DNA of 64,000 nt from Emcibacter sp. (GCF_963675455.1 NZ_OY776217.1:1970001-2034000); one strand, 5' to 3'; positions 25,901 to 34,136 are shown, numbered from the stretch's first letter. Made by a program: numbers and translations. The notes: generated from the sequence alone by a model not told the origin.

Positions 25901-26649
25901 GCCAGATCCAGGATAGCGCTTTGTCCGTCCGGCACCACGATATTGATGACCGAATTGCCGTCGCCGTCGACGGTGGTGAACTGTGCAAGTTGCGCCTGGG
26001 TCAGGGTGACGTCTGAATTGACGATCAGTTGCGTGACATTGGCCAATGTCACCCCGGTCAGATCCACGGTGCCATAAATATACAGGGTGTTGTTGCCGCC
26101 GTACCCGTTGATGCTTTCCCCGGCGACGGCTTCGCTGACCGTCCGGCCATTCAGTTCTGAAAGGGTGATCAGGCTGGACAGGTCCACCCCGGAGCCAGCC
26201 GGGTTGGTGATCGAGGCGGAGGTATATTGATTGGCCGTTGTGGTGCCGAGGATGACAATCACATCATCGCCGTCTCCGGCCTGAATGGTATCGGCACCAG
26301 TGCCACCGCGGATCATGTCATCACCCGCGCCTGTGGCAATATAATCATCGCCGCCCTTGCCTATCACGGTCAGGTCCGCGGTGGCACTTCCCTCACTGAG
26401 GGTGCTGTCGCTGTCATCAACGGCAACAAATGTATTTGTCGGGCTTTCTGTGAAGTCTGACGTTGCTGGAGTCTGGGGAGTGGCTGTCTGTGTGGGGCTT
26501 GTGCCACCCCCGCCACATCCGGCCAGTGGTAGTAGGGAAAGACTCATCAGGCCATAACGAATTCCCGAAGGCTTTTTTTCAGCCTTTTTGCCGGTCAGGC
26601 CATATGGGCCTGAAATTTGCGGACGGCTTTTGTCAGTTGGATGCTGCAC
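22957..26649 (-). CDS. Large RTX-repeat calcium-binding lipoprotein
   Basis: About 1230 residues. I prefer the GTG at 26649, which has a GGGGG SD six bases upstream, over the ATG at 26721 with poor SD. A hydrophobic segment ends in lipobox LPLAGC (Cys45), followed by a Gly/Thr/Pro linker, so an N-terminal lipidated Cys is likely. Blocks of calcium-binding nonapeptides (GGxGxDxLx, e.g. 'GGTGADSINGGDGDD') lie at about residues 95-130, 375-430, 680-765 and 1055-1110. Two ~260-residue modules are repeats of each other, and a beta-helix-like Asn/Gly-rich part lies at about 835-1045. It is likely exported to the surface for adhesion or matrix. No type I secretion genes are adjacent. Confidence 0.85.
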   Translation of the reverse strand: MQHPTDKSRPQISGPYGLTGKKAEKKPSGIRYGLMSLSLLPLAGCGGGGTSPTQTATPQTPATSDFTESPTNTFVAVDDSDSTLSEGSATADLTVIGKGGDDYIATGAGDDMIRGGTGADTIQAGDGDDVIVILGTTTANQYTSASITNPAGSGVDLSSLITLSELNGRTVSEAVAGESINGYGGNNTLYIYGTVDLTGVTLANVTQLIVNSDVTLTQAQLAQFTTVDGDGNSVINIVVPDGQSAILDLALIDISDIGNLNIDGNLIIVVSDLDDLEGVNTVSAGSGSHISLEVSGNGLPQNIDLHSVGDVFETLDAIDLGPDITLAITETGVLTALGLAEISGEGVIDAGNSQEVVEALRQIDTGETEVAPLVLVGSEGSDTLIGMAGDDTLKGLGGNDILTGGDGNDLIRGGTGADSINGGDGDDIIVLVGTTSASQYTSADITNPAGSGVDLSSLISLSDLNGRTVSESKAEETIDGGTGNNRLFVYGTVDLTEVTLTNVNQLIVNSEVTLTSSQFFSLGNILGDGNSILNVAPYDEGSSISIDLSRTSISGIDTVNAYSNLLLKISDNSDLEGVSRIQSENADSIDIEIKETEVEVEVYLSQIASVVTSVGHIYISGNATLVIDDVALIETLGLTGISGIYDGGMVEIADTEEAYNALANIFVDPRVAPGFTLTGGNGNDELNGLEGPDTIYGNDGNDTLDGHQGDDHIEGGTGDDLLHGGTWGNDTLLGGTGNDTLDGGRYNDILIGGEGDDVILGGWGYDRLIYSGQSDDYSISMDPDGTITITDNNTLDGNNGTDTIYDIEIIEFSDTELAPDSYTLFLDGNDITVVNTNDIVARPAVEIAGNNVEFTNDGGSLSTLDTAPESKYRDSPTAIFVSDEASGTIIVRNMEGSIIEGGTFGSAVYTRSTTDVINGGTLSGGLGIVMIEGGGTITNLETGVITGSYPVVIANASATVINHGLIEGINENAIVLNDFHNLTVINTGTIIGNIGDADGGGFYDTVTNSGTITGDIILHEGEDEVTNNGLIDGNVELGNDDDLYDGSNGSVTGIVFGGEGNDLLTGGSGEDILSGDDGDDEIYGGSGNDTLSGGDGADKLVGEGGNDTLTIGNLDFVLLSGGEGTDTIILDGSNLNLDLSSATGDLISGIEEIDLTGTGDNNLSLSSADLLDLSDTDKLMVLGDTDDNVMSTGQGWVQEADQLIDGETYNVYTSGLATLLVDADISQTIS
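24648..25416 (-). repeat. Internal duplication in the RTX lipoprotein, copy 2
   Basis: Encodes the module starting 'RGGTGADSINGGDGDD' through the region before 'DPRVAPG' (about residues 412-668 from the GTG start). It aligns with copy 1, for example 'QYTSADITNPAGSGVDLSSL' against 'QYTSASITNPAGSGVDLSSL'. The N-terminal third is most conserved and the rest has diverged. Confidence 0.8.
25530..26310 (-). repeat. Internal duplication in the RTX lipoprotein, copy 1
   Basis: Encodes the module starting 'RGGTGADTIQAGDGDD' (about residues 114-374 from the GTG start). It shares the order of segments with copy 2: RTX block, 'NGRTVSE', 'YGTVDLT', 'LIVNS.VTLT', 'GDGNS' and a C-terminal helical-looking part. 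The two copies are separated by a short RTX linker. Confidence 0.8.
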
Positions 26650-26938
26650 TTCATTCCCCCAAGAATGCGAAATGGTTAACAAATAGTAAGTAATATTATC
26701 ATCTTTATGGAGTGTATACAACCTGACACGGCATTTCTCGTCTCAGCAGCAACTCCGGAATTGAGGGGTTGAGTAAGCAAGAGTAAAAGAGCAAAAGACT
26801 AAAAGAGCAAATATATTTCCCGATCCCCCTTGTATTTGCCCTGACCTACAACATCTCTGATCGCGGTGACATATATAATTGGCCGGGGATGATATGCTAT
26901 ACTGCCGCCGCCCCCCTTGAAACGCGAGAAAGACGTCC

Positions 26939-28831
26939 ATGACCAGAACACCTTCTGCCAATCCCGAACCCTTCGGCGCCCTGCTGGGCCATGGGCCCGG
27001 CAATGTTCCGATCTATTCGTCCGATTATAAAAGCGTCGACAAACAGGCCATGCCCGACCGCCGCTCCTTCAAGAATTATGTGAACGGGGTCTTTATGGGC
27101 ATGAAATGGCAATGTGTGGAGCTCGCCCGCCGCTGGCTTTATATGAACCGGGGGTATGTATTCGACGATATCGCCATGGCCTATGATATTTTCAATCTGC
27201 GCCATGTGACCGTGGTGGAAGACGGCAGGAGCCTGCCGCTTTATTCTTTCCGCAACGGGGCGAAACGACCGCCGGAACCGGGCGCGCTGATAATCTGGAA
27301 CGAGGGCGGGGATTTCCCGATGACCGGCCATGTGGCGGTGGTGACCGAAGTGACCGACACGGCGGTGCGAATTATCGAACAGAATGTGGAGCATGTGCGC
27401 TGGAAAGAAGAAACAAGCTGGTCGCGGGAACTACCCCTGCACCGCACCGATGACGGCGGTTATGTGGTGAACTGTACCTTTTCCGAAGGCATCATCCTTG
27501 GCTGGGTAATCCAGACCGATGATCCCACCCATGCGGAGGTGCTGGTAGATCCGGACCCGGCACTGTTTAACCTGTCCTGCCGGGAAGCCGACCTCTCGCC
27601 CGAGACATGGCTGGATGTTTCCAGCCCGGCCCAGGCGGCCTTTGTGAAATATATGGATGGTCACCGGCTCGCCACCCGTGACGAGGACCTGAACCGCTAT
27701 TATGTGATGAGCGAGACCGCACGCAAGGAAGTGAAAAGGGCGACCAACGAACTGCATGCCATGTTCATGCGCGCCACTGACTATGTGCTTGACAATCCCG
27801 AGGTGCTGGAGAAGTTCGGCCTGCCCGAGGGGCTGTTACCCCGGATCCGGCAGAGCTGGCAGAACCGGCGGACCCACAACATCACCGGCCGCTTTGATTT
27901 TGCCATGACCGATCAGGGCCTGAAAGTCTATGAATATAATGCGGATTCCGCCTCCTGTTACATGGAATGCGGTTTGGTGCAGGGCGAATGGGCCCGGGCC
28001 CACGGGGTCGATGAGGGCCGCGATGCGGGCGGACGGCTCGGCGAAAGCCTGATCAAGGCCTGGACCGAGACCCATGTGGAGGATGTGTTGCATATCCTGC
28101 AGGATGATGACCCGGAAGAAGACTATCATGCCCTCTATATGAAAAGCATGGTCGAAGAAGCCGGCGTCCGTTGCAAGATCATCACCGGTCTGGCGGGCCT
28201 TGGCTGGGACGCGGATGGCTGGGTCACCGACCCGGACGGAGAGCGCATCAGCTGGGTCTGGAAGACCTGGGCCTGGGAAACGGCGCTTGATCAGCTCCGT
28301 GACGAGGCGGTGGACGAGGTCGCTTTCCTCGCAAGCCATTCACAGGCCGAGCTGCGGGATCATCCGCCGCGGCTGATCGACATATTACTCCGGCCCGAAG
28401 TCATGGTGTTCGAGCCGCTCTGGACCTTGATCACCAGCAATAAGGCGATCCTGCCGGTCTTGTGGGCGCTGTTCCCCAACCATCCTTACCTGCTGGAAAG
28501 TCATTTCGAGCTCACCGACAACCTGACGACCGGTGGTTATGTGGTGAAACCAATTGTCGGCCGTTGCGGCGGTAATATTTCACTGATCGGCAAGGATGAT
28601 AATCTGCTGCTCGAGACCGGTGGACAGTTCGCCGACCGTGACCAGATTTATCAGGCCCTGTTCAAGCTGCCGGACATCGACGGTCTTCGGGTCCAGGTCT
28701 GCTCCTTCTCGGTTGACGGCCGTGATGCCGGCGTCTGTGTGCGTTGTGACCCGTCGCTGGTGATCCGCTCCGACAGTGACCTTCTGGCGCTTCGGATTGT
28801 GGAAGATGAGGCGTTCCTGGAGAAGGTGTAG
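26939..28831 (+). CDS. gss: Bifunctional glutathionylspermidine synthetase/amidase
   Basis: A 630-residue two-domain enzyme. The N-terminal CHAP-type amidase has C59 (KWQCVELARRW), H131 (TGHVAVVTE) and E147, matching the positions of the catalytic residues in E. coli GspSA. The C-terminal half is the ATP-grasp GSP synthetase ('RFDFAMTDQGLKVYEYNADS', 'LTTGGYVVKPIVGRCGGNI'). It makes and hydrolyses glutathionylspermidine, linking polyamine and thiol redox metabolism in the cytoplasm. It is a single gene, with a degraded fragment resembling the 22-kb glycosylase gene behind it. Length and catalytic set are complete. Confidence 0.92.
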   Translation: MTRTPSANPEPFGALLGHGPGNVPIYSSDYKSVDKQAMPDRRSFKNYVNGVFMGMKWQCVELARRWLYMNRGYVFDDIAMAYDIFNLRHVTVVEDGRSLPLYSFRNGAKRPPEPGALIIWNEGGDFPMTGHVAVVTEVTDTAVRIIEQNVEHVRWKEETSWSRELPLHRTDDGGYVVNCTFSEGIILGWVIQTDDPTHAEVLVDPDPALFNLSCREADLSPETWLDVSSPAQAAFVKYMDGHRLATRDEDLNRYYVMSETARKEVKRATNELHAMFMRATDYVLDNPEVLEKFGLPEGLLPRIRQSWQNRRTHNITGRFDFAMTDQGLKVYEYNADSASCYMECGLVQGEWARAHGVDEGRDAGGRLGESLIKAWTETHVEDVLHILQDDDPEEDYHALYMKSMVEEAGVRCKIITGLAGLGWDADGWVTDPDGERISWVWKTWAWETALDQLRDEAVDEVAFLASHSQAELRDHPPRLIDILLRPEVMVFEPLWTLITSNKAILPVLWALFPNHPYLLESHFELTDNLTTGGYVVKPIVGRCGGNISLIGKDDNLLLETGGQFADRDQIYQALFKLPDIDGLRVQVCSFSVDGRDAGVCVRCDPSLVIRSDSDLLALRIVEDEAFLEKV

Positions 28832-28917
28832 AGAGCTGACAGGAAGGTGGTATGGTTGTCTGGGAGTTATGATGAACTTCCGCGTTCTTGCGATGCTTTC
28901 GGGCTATGCTGCAGGGG

Positions 28918-29040
28918 ATCGGCATTCCCTTCAATGATCTGAGCGGCGGCCGGCTGAATGGGTTCAAATTTAGTCCCGGTTCGAAGCCGAGGTTCTGCCG
29001 GTGCTGCGGGAAAAGGTGGGGAGCTTATTCATGCCCGAAG
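28918..29040 (+). pseudogene. Degenerate remnant of a uracil-DNA-glycosylase-like gene
   Basis: Two pieces match the intact gene at 21962-22555. The first (28920-28948) is nearly identical to 22120-22148: it encodes GIPFNDLSGGRL against GIPFNDPSGERL. The second (28980-29010), in another frame, encodes FEAEVLPVLREKV against FEAEVLPVVKERV of the intact C-terminus. About 330 bp of the gene between the pieces is missing, and the N-terminal third is not recognisable. This looks like a duplicated copy broken by internal deletion and frameshift. It lies in the 260-bp spacer between gss and the haemoglobin gene, which otherwise holds no gene. Confidence 0.7.
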
Positions 29041-29091
29041 ACAGCCTGGAAGGCCTGTTAACCGGTTTGGAAAGGCAATTACCCTCCCGCC

Positions 29092-29487
29092 TCAATCCTC
29101 CTCCGAGTTCATCACCATGTTGGCAATGCCGGTGAAGGGGGCTTTGAGGATGACCCGCAGTTCCTTCGGCGCGTCGATCTCTTCCAGCGCCTGTTCCATG
29201 CAGTAAAGCCACTGGTCGCGGACCTTGGGGCCGATTTTATAAGGGGCATGGGCGCCGGTCAGGCACATGCCGCCGTGTTTTTCAATCCATACCCTGGGCC
29301 CGCCCATCCAGGTGCTGAGGTAATCGCCCAGCTTTTCCTCGATGCCTGAGAGGTCTTTGCCGTGCATGGCGCGCAGCTCCCGGGTCTGATCCGATGTGTC
29401 CATGATCCGGTAAAAGGCGGCACAGAGCCGCCGCACGCCTTCATCGCCACCGATCATGTCATAGGGGGTTTTTGGTTGGGTGGTCAT
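29092..29487 (-). CDS. Group II truncated haemoglobin
   Basis: A 131-residue 2-on-2 globin of the trHbO group. It starts 'YDMIGGDEGVRRLCAAFYRIMD', has the 'GGPRVW' segment, proximal His H80 in 'GAHAPYKIG' and the invariant Trp of the G helix (W93 in 'RDQWLYCM'). Such proteins bind O2, NO or peroxide and act in oxygen/NO handling or redox protection in the cytoplasm. It is a single gene, with a tRNA gene on the same strand upstream. Confidence 0.93.
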   Translation of the reverse strand: MTTQPKTPYDMIGGDEGVRRLCAAFYRIMDTSDQTRELRAMHGKDLSGIEEKLGDYLSTWMGGPRVWIEKHGGMCLTGAHAPYKIGPKVRDQWLYCMEQALEEIDAPKELRVILKAPFTGIANMVMNSEED

Positions 29488-29657
29488 CCTATATCTTCTG
29501 TATTTATTGTTATGATCATAGGAATACTTGATGCTTCAGGGGCGACGCATTGATCTAAGTCATTGGATAAGCCGCAACCTGTATGCGCAGTTGTTTTGGG
29601 GGGATTTGGGAGAGTTGTGTAACAAAAAAGGCCCCGACAGGACCCGATTGGTAGTAT

Positions 29658-29734
<77 letters not shown>

Positions 29735-29854
29735 CTTTTCAAGCCATACATGCGGCAAGGTGCCGGAATGGGCCGGAGACTAGTTTAAAATACCCGCAAG
29801 TGCAACGTCTAAATTCCCCCCGTGTAAAATTTATAAACTTACCGTTCCGGGTAA

Positions 29855-29885
29855 ATAAAAACGGCCCCGAGGGGGGCCGTTTCTG
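29855..29885 (-). terminator. Hairpin terminator of the BI-1 family gene
   Basis: ACGGCCCC and GGGGCCGT form an 8-bp stem across a four-base loop. On the minus strand it is followed by a run of T (complement of the AAAAA just before it). It lies about 20 bp past the stop codon at 29908. Confidence 0.8.
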
Positions 29886-29907
29886 AAAACTGTTGTTCTG
29901 CCGGGGC

Positions 29908-30621
29908 CTAGTTGCGGTTACCCATAAAGCGCAGCAGGAACAGGAACATGTTGATGAAGTCCAGATAGAGCGACAGGGCGCCCATGATCGCTTTCTTGCT
30001 GGCCACGTCGGAATGATCGCTTTCCAAGTACATCAGCTTGATTTTCTGGGTGTCGTATGCGGTCAGGCCGGCAAAGATCAGTACCCCGCCGGCGGAAATG
30101 ACAAAGTCCATCATTGCTGACTGCAGGAATATATTGACCACCATGGCGATGATCAGGCCGAACAGGCCCATGATCAGGAAAGAGCCCATGGCGCTGAGGC
30201 TTTTCTTGGTCGTATAGCCATAGAGGCTCAGGGAGCCGAAGGCGGCGGCGGTGACAAAGAAGGTCTTGGCCACACTGGCGCCGGTATAGACCAGGAAGAT
30301 ATAGGACATGGACAGGCCCATCAGCGCCGCAAAGGCCCAGAAGAACATCTGTGCGCCTGTGACGCTGAAGCTATTCAGGGCGCGGCCGAAGAAAAACACC
30401 ATGCCGAGCGGCGCCAGCATGACCACCCACTGCAGCGGAGTGGTGTAAATCAGCTGCATCAGCTCCATACTCTGGGAGGCACCAAGCGCCACAAATCCGG
30501 TCACCGCCAGGGCGATGGCCATGTAATTGTAGACGGTCAGCATATAGCTGCGCAGACCGGCATCGATCTGGGCGGCCGTCTGCACGCCTGTTTGTGAGTA
30601 ATGGGTATTGCGTTCTACCAT
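29908..30621 (-). CDS. Bax inhibitor-1/YccA family membrane protein
   Basis: A 237-residue protein with seven predicted hydrophobic helices, ending 'LYLDFINMFLFLLRFMGNRN', the typical C-terminus of bacterial BI-1/YccA (TMBIM) proteins. 'ISAGGVLIFAGLTAYDTQKIK' is the conserved helix with paired Asp residues that gate cation flow. These proteins act in the inner membrane as pH-sensitive calcium leak channels or modulators of FtsH. I chose the ATG at 30621, which has GGGA about 10 bases upstream, over the ATG at 30648. Confidence 0.9.
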   Translation of the reverse strand: MVERNTHYSQTGVQTAAQIDAGLRSYMLTVYNYMAIALAVTGFVALGASQSMELMQLIYTTPLQWVVMLAPLGMVFFFGRALNSFSVTGAQMFFWAFAALMGLSMSYIFLVYTGASVAKTFFVTAAAFGSLSLYGYTTKKSLSAMGSFLIMGLFGLIIAMVVNIFLQSAMMDFVISAGGVLIFAGLTAYDTQKIKLMYLESDHSDVASKKAIMGALSLYLDFINMFLFLLRFMGNRN

Positions 30622-30776
30622 TGATTTATTGTCCCTTTGTAAGATCATATCCCTGATTAACAGATTTGGATGTCCGTTATATTGTCACAGCGGGCGCAAA
30701 ATTCAAGGGAAACCGGCACTGGATTGTTCGATTTCCTGTCCACCGTCCGGCCGGGATCAATTACTTCCGGCGGCAA

Positions 30777-31271
30777 TTACTTAAGCTCGTGGTTTTCCGT
30801 CAGATATTTCAACAGGCCAGCGGAGCCGCGGCTGATAATGTCGAAAACCCGCTCGAACCCTTCCGGGCCGCCGTAATAGGGGTCGTCCACCTCGGTGATG
30901 CCTGGGCAATTTTCGGCAAAGTCCATGAACAGCCGGACTTTGTGGTGATGTTTTTCATCCCCCATGCGGTGAAGGTTACGGATATTTTCCCGGTCCATGG
31001 CCAGAAGATAGTCAAAATCGGCAAAATCCTGCCGGGTGACCTGCCGGGCGCGCAGGTCACTGATATTGATACCATATTTCAGGGCTGTGCTGCGGGCCCG
31101 GGGATCGGGGCTTTCGCCGGCGTGATAACCGGTGGTGCCGGCCGAATCTATAAACAGGTGATGCAGCAGGCCGTCCGCTATGCCGGCCTGGTTGGCCTGG
31201 TGACGAAAAACGCCTTCCGCCATCGGTGAACGGCAGATATTTCCCATGCAGACAAACAAAACTCTGAGCAT
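30777..31271 (-). CDS. Low-molecular-weight protein-tyrosine phosphatase
   Basis: A 164-residue phosphatase with the P-loop C8-x5-R14-S ('VCMGNICRSP') at the N-terminus and the acid loop 'VDDPYYGG' near the C-terminus. In bacteria such enzymes dephosphorylate tyrosine kinases of polysaccharide export systems, or small phosphate esters. The nearest exopolysaccharide locus is 19 kb away, so any link to it is speculative. The spacer to the divergent sirtuin gene (31272-31357) must hold both promoters. Confidence 0.92.
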   Translation of the reverse strand: MLRVLFVCMGNICRSPMAEGVFRHQANQAGIADGLLHHLFIDSAGTTGYHAGESPDPRARSTALKYGINISDLRARQVTRQDFADFDYLLAMDRENIRNLHRMGDEKHHHKVRLFMDFAENCPGITEVDDPYYGGPEGFERVFDIISRGSAGLLKYLTENHELK

Positions 31272-31357
31272 GTCTTTGAAATTTCCTCAAAAGATACAAT
31301 AAATTTCACAATGTTATATAAGATGTAGAGGGAGGCAAGGCAAGGAATCGAGGAATT

Positions 31358-32071
31358 ATGACGAAATTTAACAGGATTATAATTCTGACCGGGGCCGGAA
31401 TTTCCGCTGAATCAGGCCTCGATACCTTCCGCGACAAGGGCGGAATCTGGGAAAAATATGACCTGACCCAGGTCGCCACGCCCGAGGCCTTTGCCCGGGA
31501 CCCGGATATGGTGCATGAATTTTACAACCTGCGCCGGGGGATGGTTAAGAATGTCCACCCCAATCCGGCGCACAAGGCCCTGGCGCGGCTGGAGCAGGAG
31601 TATCCGGGAGAGATCCTGCTGGTGACCCAGAATGTGGATGACCTGCATGAAAAGGCGGGCTCAAAGAATATCTGCCATATGCACGGGGAACTGGGCAAGG
31701 TGCGCTGTCAGGCCTGCCGCGAGGTGATGATGTGGTGGGATGACCTGGACCGGCATACGGACTGCCCTGTCTGTGAGAAAAAAGGCCGGATCAGGCCCCA
31801 TATCGTCTGGTTTGGCGAAATCCCCTTTGATCTCAATAAAATCGGGCAGTACCTTGAAAATTCTGACCTTTTTATTTCAATTGGCACCTCGGGAACGGTT
31901 TATCCGGCGGCTGGTTTCGTACAGGCGGCCATGGACGCGGGCGCCCATACGGTGGAGCTGAACCGGGAACCGTCTGACGGCTACAGCCTGTTCGAGGAAA
32001 CTCATTATGGCCCCGCGACGCAAGTTGTGCCACAGTATGTGGAGAAACTTCTCAAGGAGGCATATGCATGA
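31358..32071 (+). CDS. cobB: NAD-dependent protein deacylase (sirtuin, CobB type)
   Basis: A 237-residue Sir2 enzyme. 'GAGISAESGLDTFR' is the NAD loop, 'TQNVDDLHEKAG' binds ribose, H109 in 'MHGEL' is catalytic, and C117, C120, C136 and C139 form the zinc site. Y56-x2-R59 ('FYNLRR') is the pair that in CobB and SIRT5 recognises succinyl or malonyl groups, so desuccinylation is likely besides deacetylation. Its stop overlaps the start of the pterin dehydratase gene (ATGA), so the two are translated together. Confidence 0.93.
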   Translation: MTKFNRIIILTGAGISAESGLDTFRDKGGIWEKYDLTQVATPEAFARDPDMVHEFYNLRRGMVKNVHPNPAHKALARLEQEYPGEILLVTQNVDDLHEKAGSKNICHMHGELGKVRCQACREVMMWWDDLDRHTDCPVCEKKGRIRPHIVWFGEIPFDLNKIGQYLENSDLFISIGTSGTVYPAAGFVQAAMDAGAHTVELNREPSDGYSLFEETHYGPATQVVPQYVEKLLKEAYA

Positions 32072-32352
32072 AACTGGACGAGGACGACATCAAGGAAGCC
32101 CTGGCGGAACTGCCGGGCTGGGAAAAACTTGAAGACCGTGACGCCATCCGCAAATCCTTTAAGTTCGAGGATTTTGCCGAGGCCTTTTCTTTTATGACCC
32201 GGATCGCTCTCCGGGCTGAAAAAATGGACCATCATCCCGAATGGTCGAATGTCTATAACCGAGTCGAGGTTACGCTCACCACCCATGACCTCGGCGGCGT
32301 AACCCTGAAGGATGTTCAACTGGCCCGTTTTATCAATCACGCGGCCTCTTGA
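32068..32352 (+). CDS. phhB: 4a-hydroxytetrahydrobiopterin dehydratase (PCD)
   Basis: A 94-residue protein of standard length with catalytic H55-H56 in 'MDHHPEWSNVYN' and H73-D74 in 'TTHDLGG'. It dehydrates 4a-hydroxypterin, recycling the cofactor of aromatic amino acid hydroxylases; homologues also act as coactivators or in molybdopterin metabolism. No phenylalanine hydroxylase gene is next to it. It overlaps the sirtuin gene by 4 bp. Confidence 0.95.
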   Translation: MKLDEDDIKEALAELPGWEKLEDRDAIRKSFKFEDFAEAFSFMTRIALRAEKMDHHPEWSNVYNRVEVTLTTHDLGGVTLKDVQLARFINHAAS

Positions 32353-32459
32353 GTTATTTGTCCGAAAGAGACCGTAAATTGGCCTGGATCAATTACGGGC
32401 TGCGACAATTGCTGCATGATTGGCATAATAAAGCCTGAATAAAGGAAGGAAAATTTGCC

Positions 32460-33296
32460 ATGACAGAAACAACCCCATCACTGCGAAAAGTTCTTGTTAT
32501 TATTGATCCGGCCGAGGAGGTGCAATATGCCCTGCGGCGTGTCGAGCTTATGAACGACATTATCGAGGGAGGAGTCGATATACATCTGTTTATTTCTGTC
32601 GAGATGGACAAGCTGGGCCGCCAGGCATTCGAATTCCACTGCGACAATGAGTGGTTCGCCAATCTTGTGAAACCCCTCCATAAACACGGCATAAATTATA
32701 CGGCTGAAGTTTACTGGACGGAAGACTGGCAGAAATCTGTTCTGAATGCGGTGGAGCGACATGGGATCGACGCTATCGTCATGTCTGATTATACAACTGA
32801 GGAGCATCAGAACGATATGTCTGCTGCCCGCTGGGCATTGCTCAGGGTTGCGCCCTGTCCTGTGTTAATTGTTCATCCATCCTCTCAGCTGCATCGCAAA
32901 ACCATTCTCGGGGCCGTCAATATGCAGACTGACAACCCAAGTTATGTGGATCTGAACCGGAATATCCTCAAGGTTACCCAGATGATGGCCAAATCCTATG
33001 GCGCAGAAAAGCATACTGTGAACGCTTATGAGGATAGCATGGAGTTCCCGGACCGGGCCATGTTGTTACGTGAGACAGATACGGTGCAGGAAAACCTCCA
33101 TGTGCAGATGGGGGATCCGGAAACCATCATCGCCACGGTGGCTGATGATATTGACGCCGATGTCGTGGTGATTGGTACCTTGTCCCGTCGGGGCCTGAGA
33201 GCAGCGATGCGCGGGAATACCAGCGAGAGAATCATCAAACGTCTGAATCGGGATGTGATGGTGCTGAACAGCACAATCGGAACTCCGGCTTCCTGA
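32460..33296 (+). CDS. Universal stress protein, two tandem USP domains
   Basis: A 278-residue protein with two USP folds (about 8-145 and 146-275), the UspE architecture. The second domain keeps the ATP-binding pattern G-x2-G-x9-G-(S/T) in 'GTLSRRGLRAAMRGNTSERI'. The first domain lacks it. Such proteins respond to stress or starvation and bind ATP or nucleotides. A terminator follows 26 bp after the stop. It is a single gene. Confidence 0.88.
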   Translation: MTETTPSLRKVLVIIDPAEEVQYALRRVELMNDIIEGGVDIHLFISVEMDKLGRQAFEFHCDNEWFANLVKPLHKHGINYTAEVYWTEDWQKSVLNAVERHGIDAIVMSDYTTEEHQNDMSAARWALLRVAPCPVLIVHPSSQLHRKTILGAVNMQTDNPSYVDLNRNILKVTQMMAKSYGAEKHTVNAYEDSMEFPDRAMLLRETDTVQENLHVQMGDPETIIATVADDIDADVVVIGTLSRRGLRAAMRGNTSERIIKRLNRDVMVLNSTIGTPAS

Positions 33297-33322
33297 AAAA
33301 GACTCCCTGTCTCCCAAAAAAG

Positions 33323-33350
33323 AAAAGGAGCCCATAACGGCTCCTTTTTT
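33323..33350. terminator. Hairpin terminator between USP and SDR genes
   Basis: AAAAGGAGCC (33323-33332) and GGCTCCTTTT (33339-33348) form a stem with a six-base loop, flanked by A and T tracts. It can serve both the universal stress gene and the converging SDR gene. Confidence 0.88.
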
Positions 33351-33371
33351 AATTCGTTTTGTCCGATGGCC

Positions 33372-34136
33372 TTATTTCGGGGCCATGCGCAGGGCGCCGT
33401 CCAGACGGATGGTCTCGCCGTTCAGCATCTGGTTTTCGACGATATGCCGGGCCAGGGCCGCATATTCCTCGGGCTTGCCGAGGCGGCTGGGGAATGGCAC
33501 GCTGGCGCCAAGGCTGTCCTGCACTTCCTGAGGCAGGCCGAGCAGCATCGGCGTGCCGAAAATGCCGGGCGCGATGGTGCAGATACGGATGCCCAGCTTG
33601 CAGAGATCCCGTGCGATGGGCAGGGTCATGCCGGCAATGGCGGCTTTCGAGGAGGCATAGGCGACCTGGCCGATCTGGCCGTCAAAGGCGGCAACGGAGG
33701 CGGTATTGACGATCACACCGCGTTCCAGCCCTTCCAGGGGCTCCTGTGCGGCCATGCGGGCAGCGGCCAGACGTACACAGTTGAAGGTGCCAAACAGGTT
33801 TACTTCCAGAACCTTCTTGTACAGGTTGAAGTCATGGGGGGCATTTTCCTTGCCGACGGTTTTCTGGGCCGGGGCGATACCGGCGCAGTTGACCAGGATG
33901 CGCGGTGCACCAAATTGCGCCTCGACGCCGTCCAGGGCAGCAGTAACACTGTCTTCGGACGTCACATCCACCTCGAAATAGGCCCCGCCGATTTCAGTGG
34001 CGACTTTTTCCCCGCCTTCACGGTTAAGATCGAAAACGGCGACCTTCGCGCCGGCAGCGGCCAGGGCCCGTGCAGTGGCATCTCCCAGGCCGGAGGCGGC
34101 ACCGGTTACAATGGCGACTTTCCCTTGAATATCCAT
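33372..34136 (-). CDS. 3-hydroxyacyl-CoA dehydrogenase type II-like SDR (HSD17B10 type)
   Basis: A 254-residue classical SDR: 'TGAASGLGDATARALAAAGA' cofactor motif, acidic 'VFDLNR' for NAD, 'NCAGIAPAQKTVGK', Ser in 'NTASVAA', and 'YASSKAA' (Tyr-x3-Lys). The insert 'PHDFNLYKKVLEVNLFGTFN' and the end 'MLNGETIRLDGALRMAPK' match the HSD17B10/type II 3-hydroxyacyl-CoA dehydrogenase group, which oxidises short 3-hydroxyacyl-CoA in beta-oxidation and isoleucine breakdown. It stands alone, separated from the DMT genes by 65 bp. Confidence 0.9.
   Translation of the reverse strand: MDIQGKVAIVTGAASGLGDATARALAAAGAKVAVFDLNREGGEKVATEIGGAYFEVDVTSEDSVTAALDGVEAQFGAPRILVNCAGIAPAQKTVGKENAPHDFNLYKKVLEVNLFGTFNCVRLAAARMAAQEPLEGLERGVIVNTASVAAFDGQIGQVAYASSKAAIAGMTLPIARDLCKLGIRICTIAPGIFGTPMLLGLPQEVQDSLGASVPFPSRLGKPEEYAALARHIVENQMLNGETIRLDGALRMAPK

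Noticed and set aside
22957..26649. DNA repeats in the RTX region considered as a CRISPR-like array
   Set aside because: The repetition follows codon triplets of Gly/Asp-rich nonapeptides, has variable spacing and is inside one long frame. No cas genes are nearby.
26780..26815. Purine-rich short direct repeats (AAAAGAGCAAA units)
   Set aside because: Only two or three imperfect copies in an AT-rich spacer; too short to call an iteron, attachment site or regulator site.
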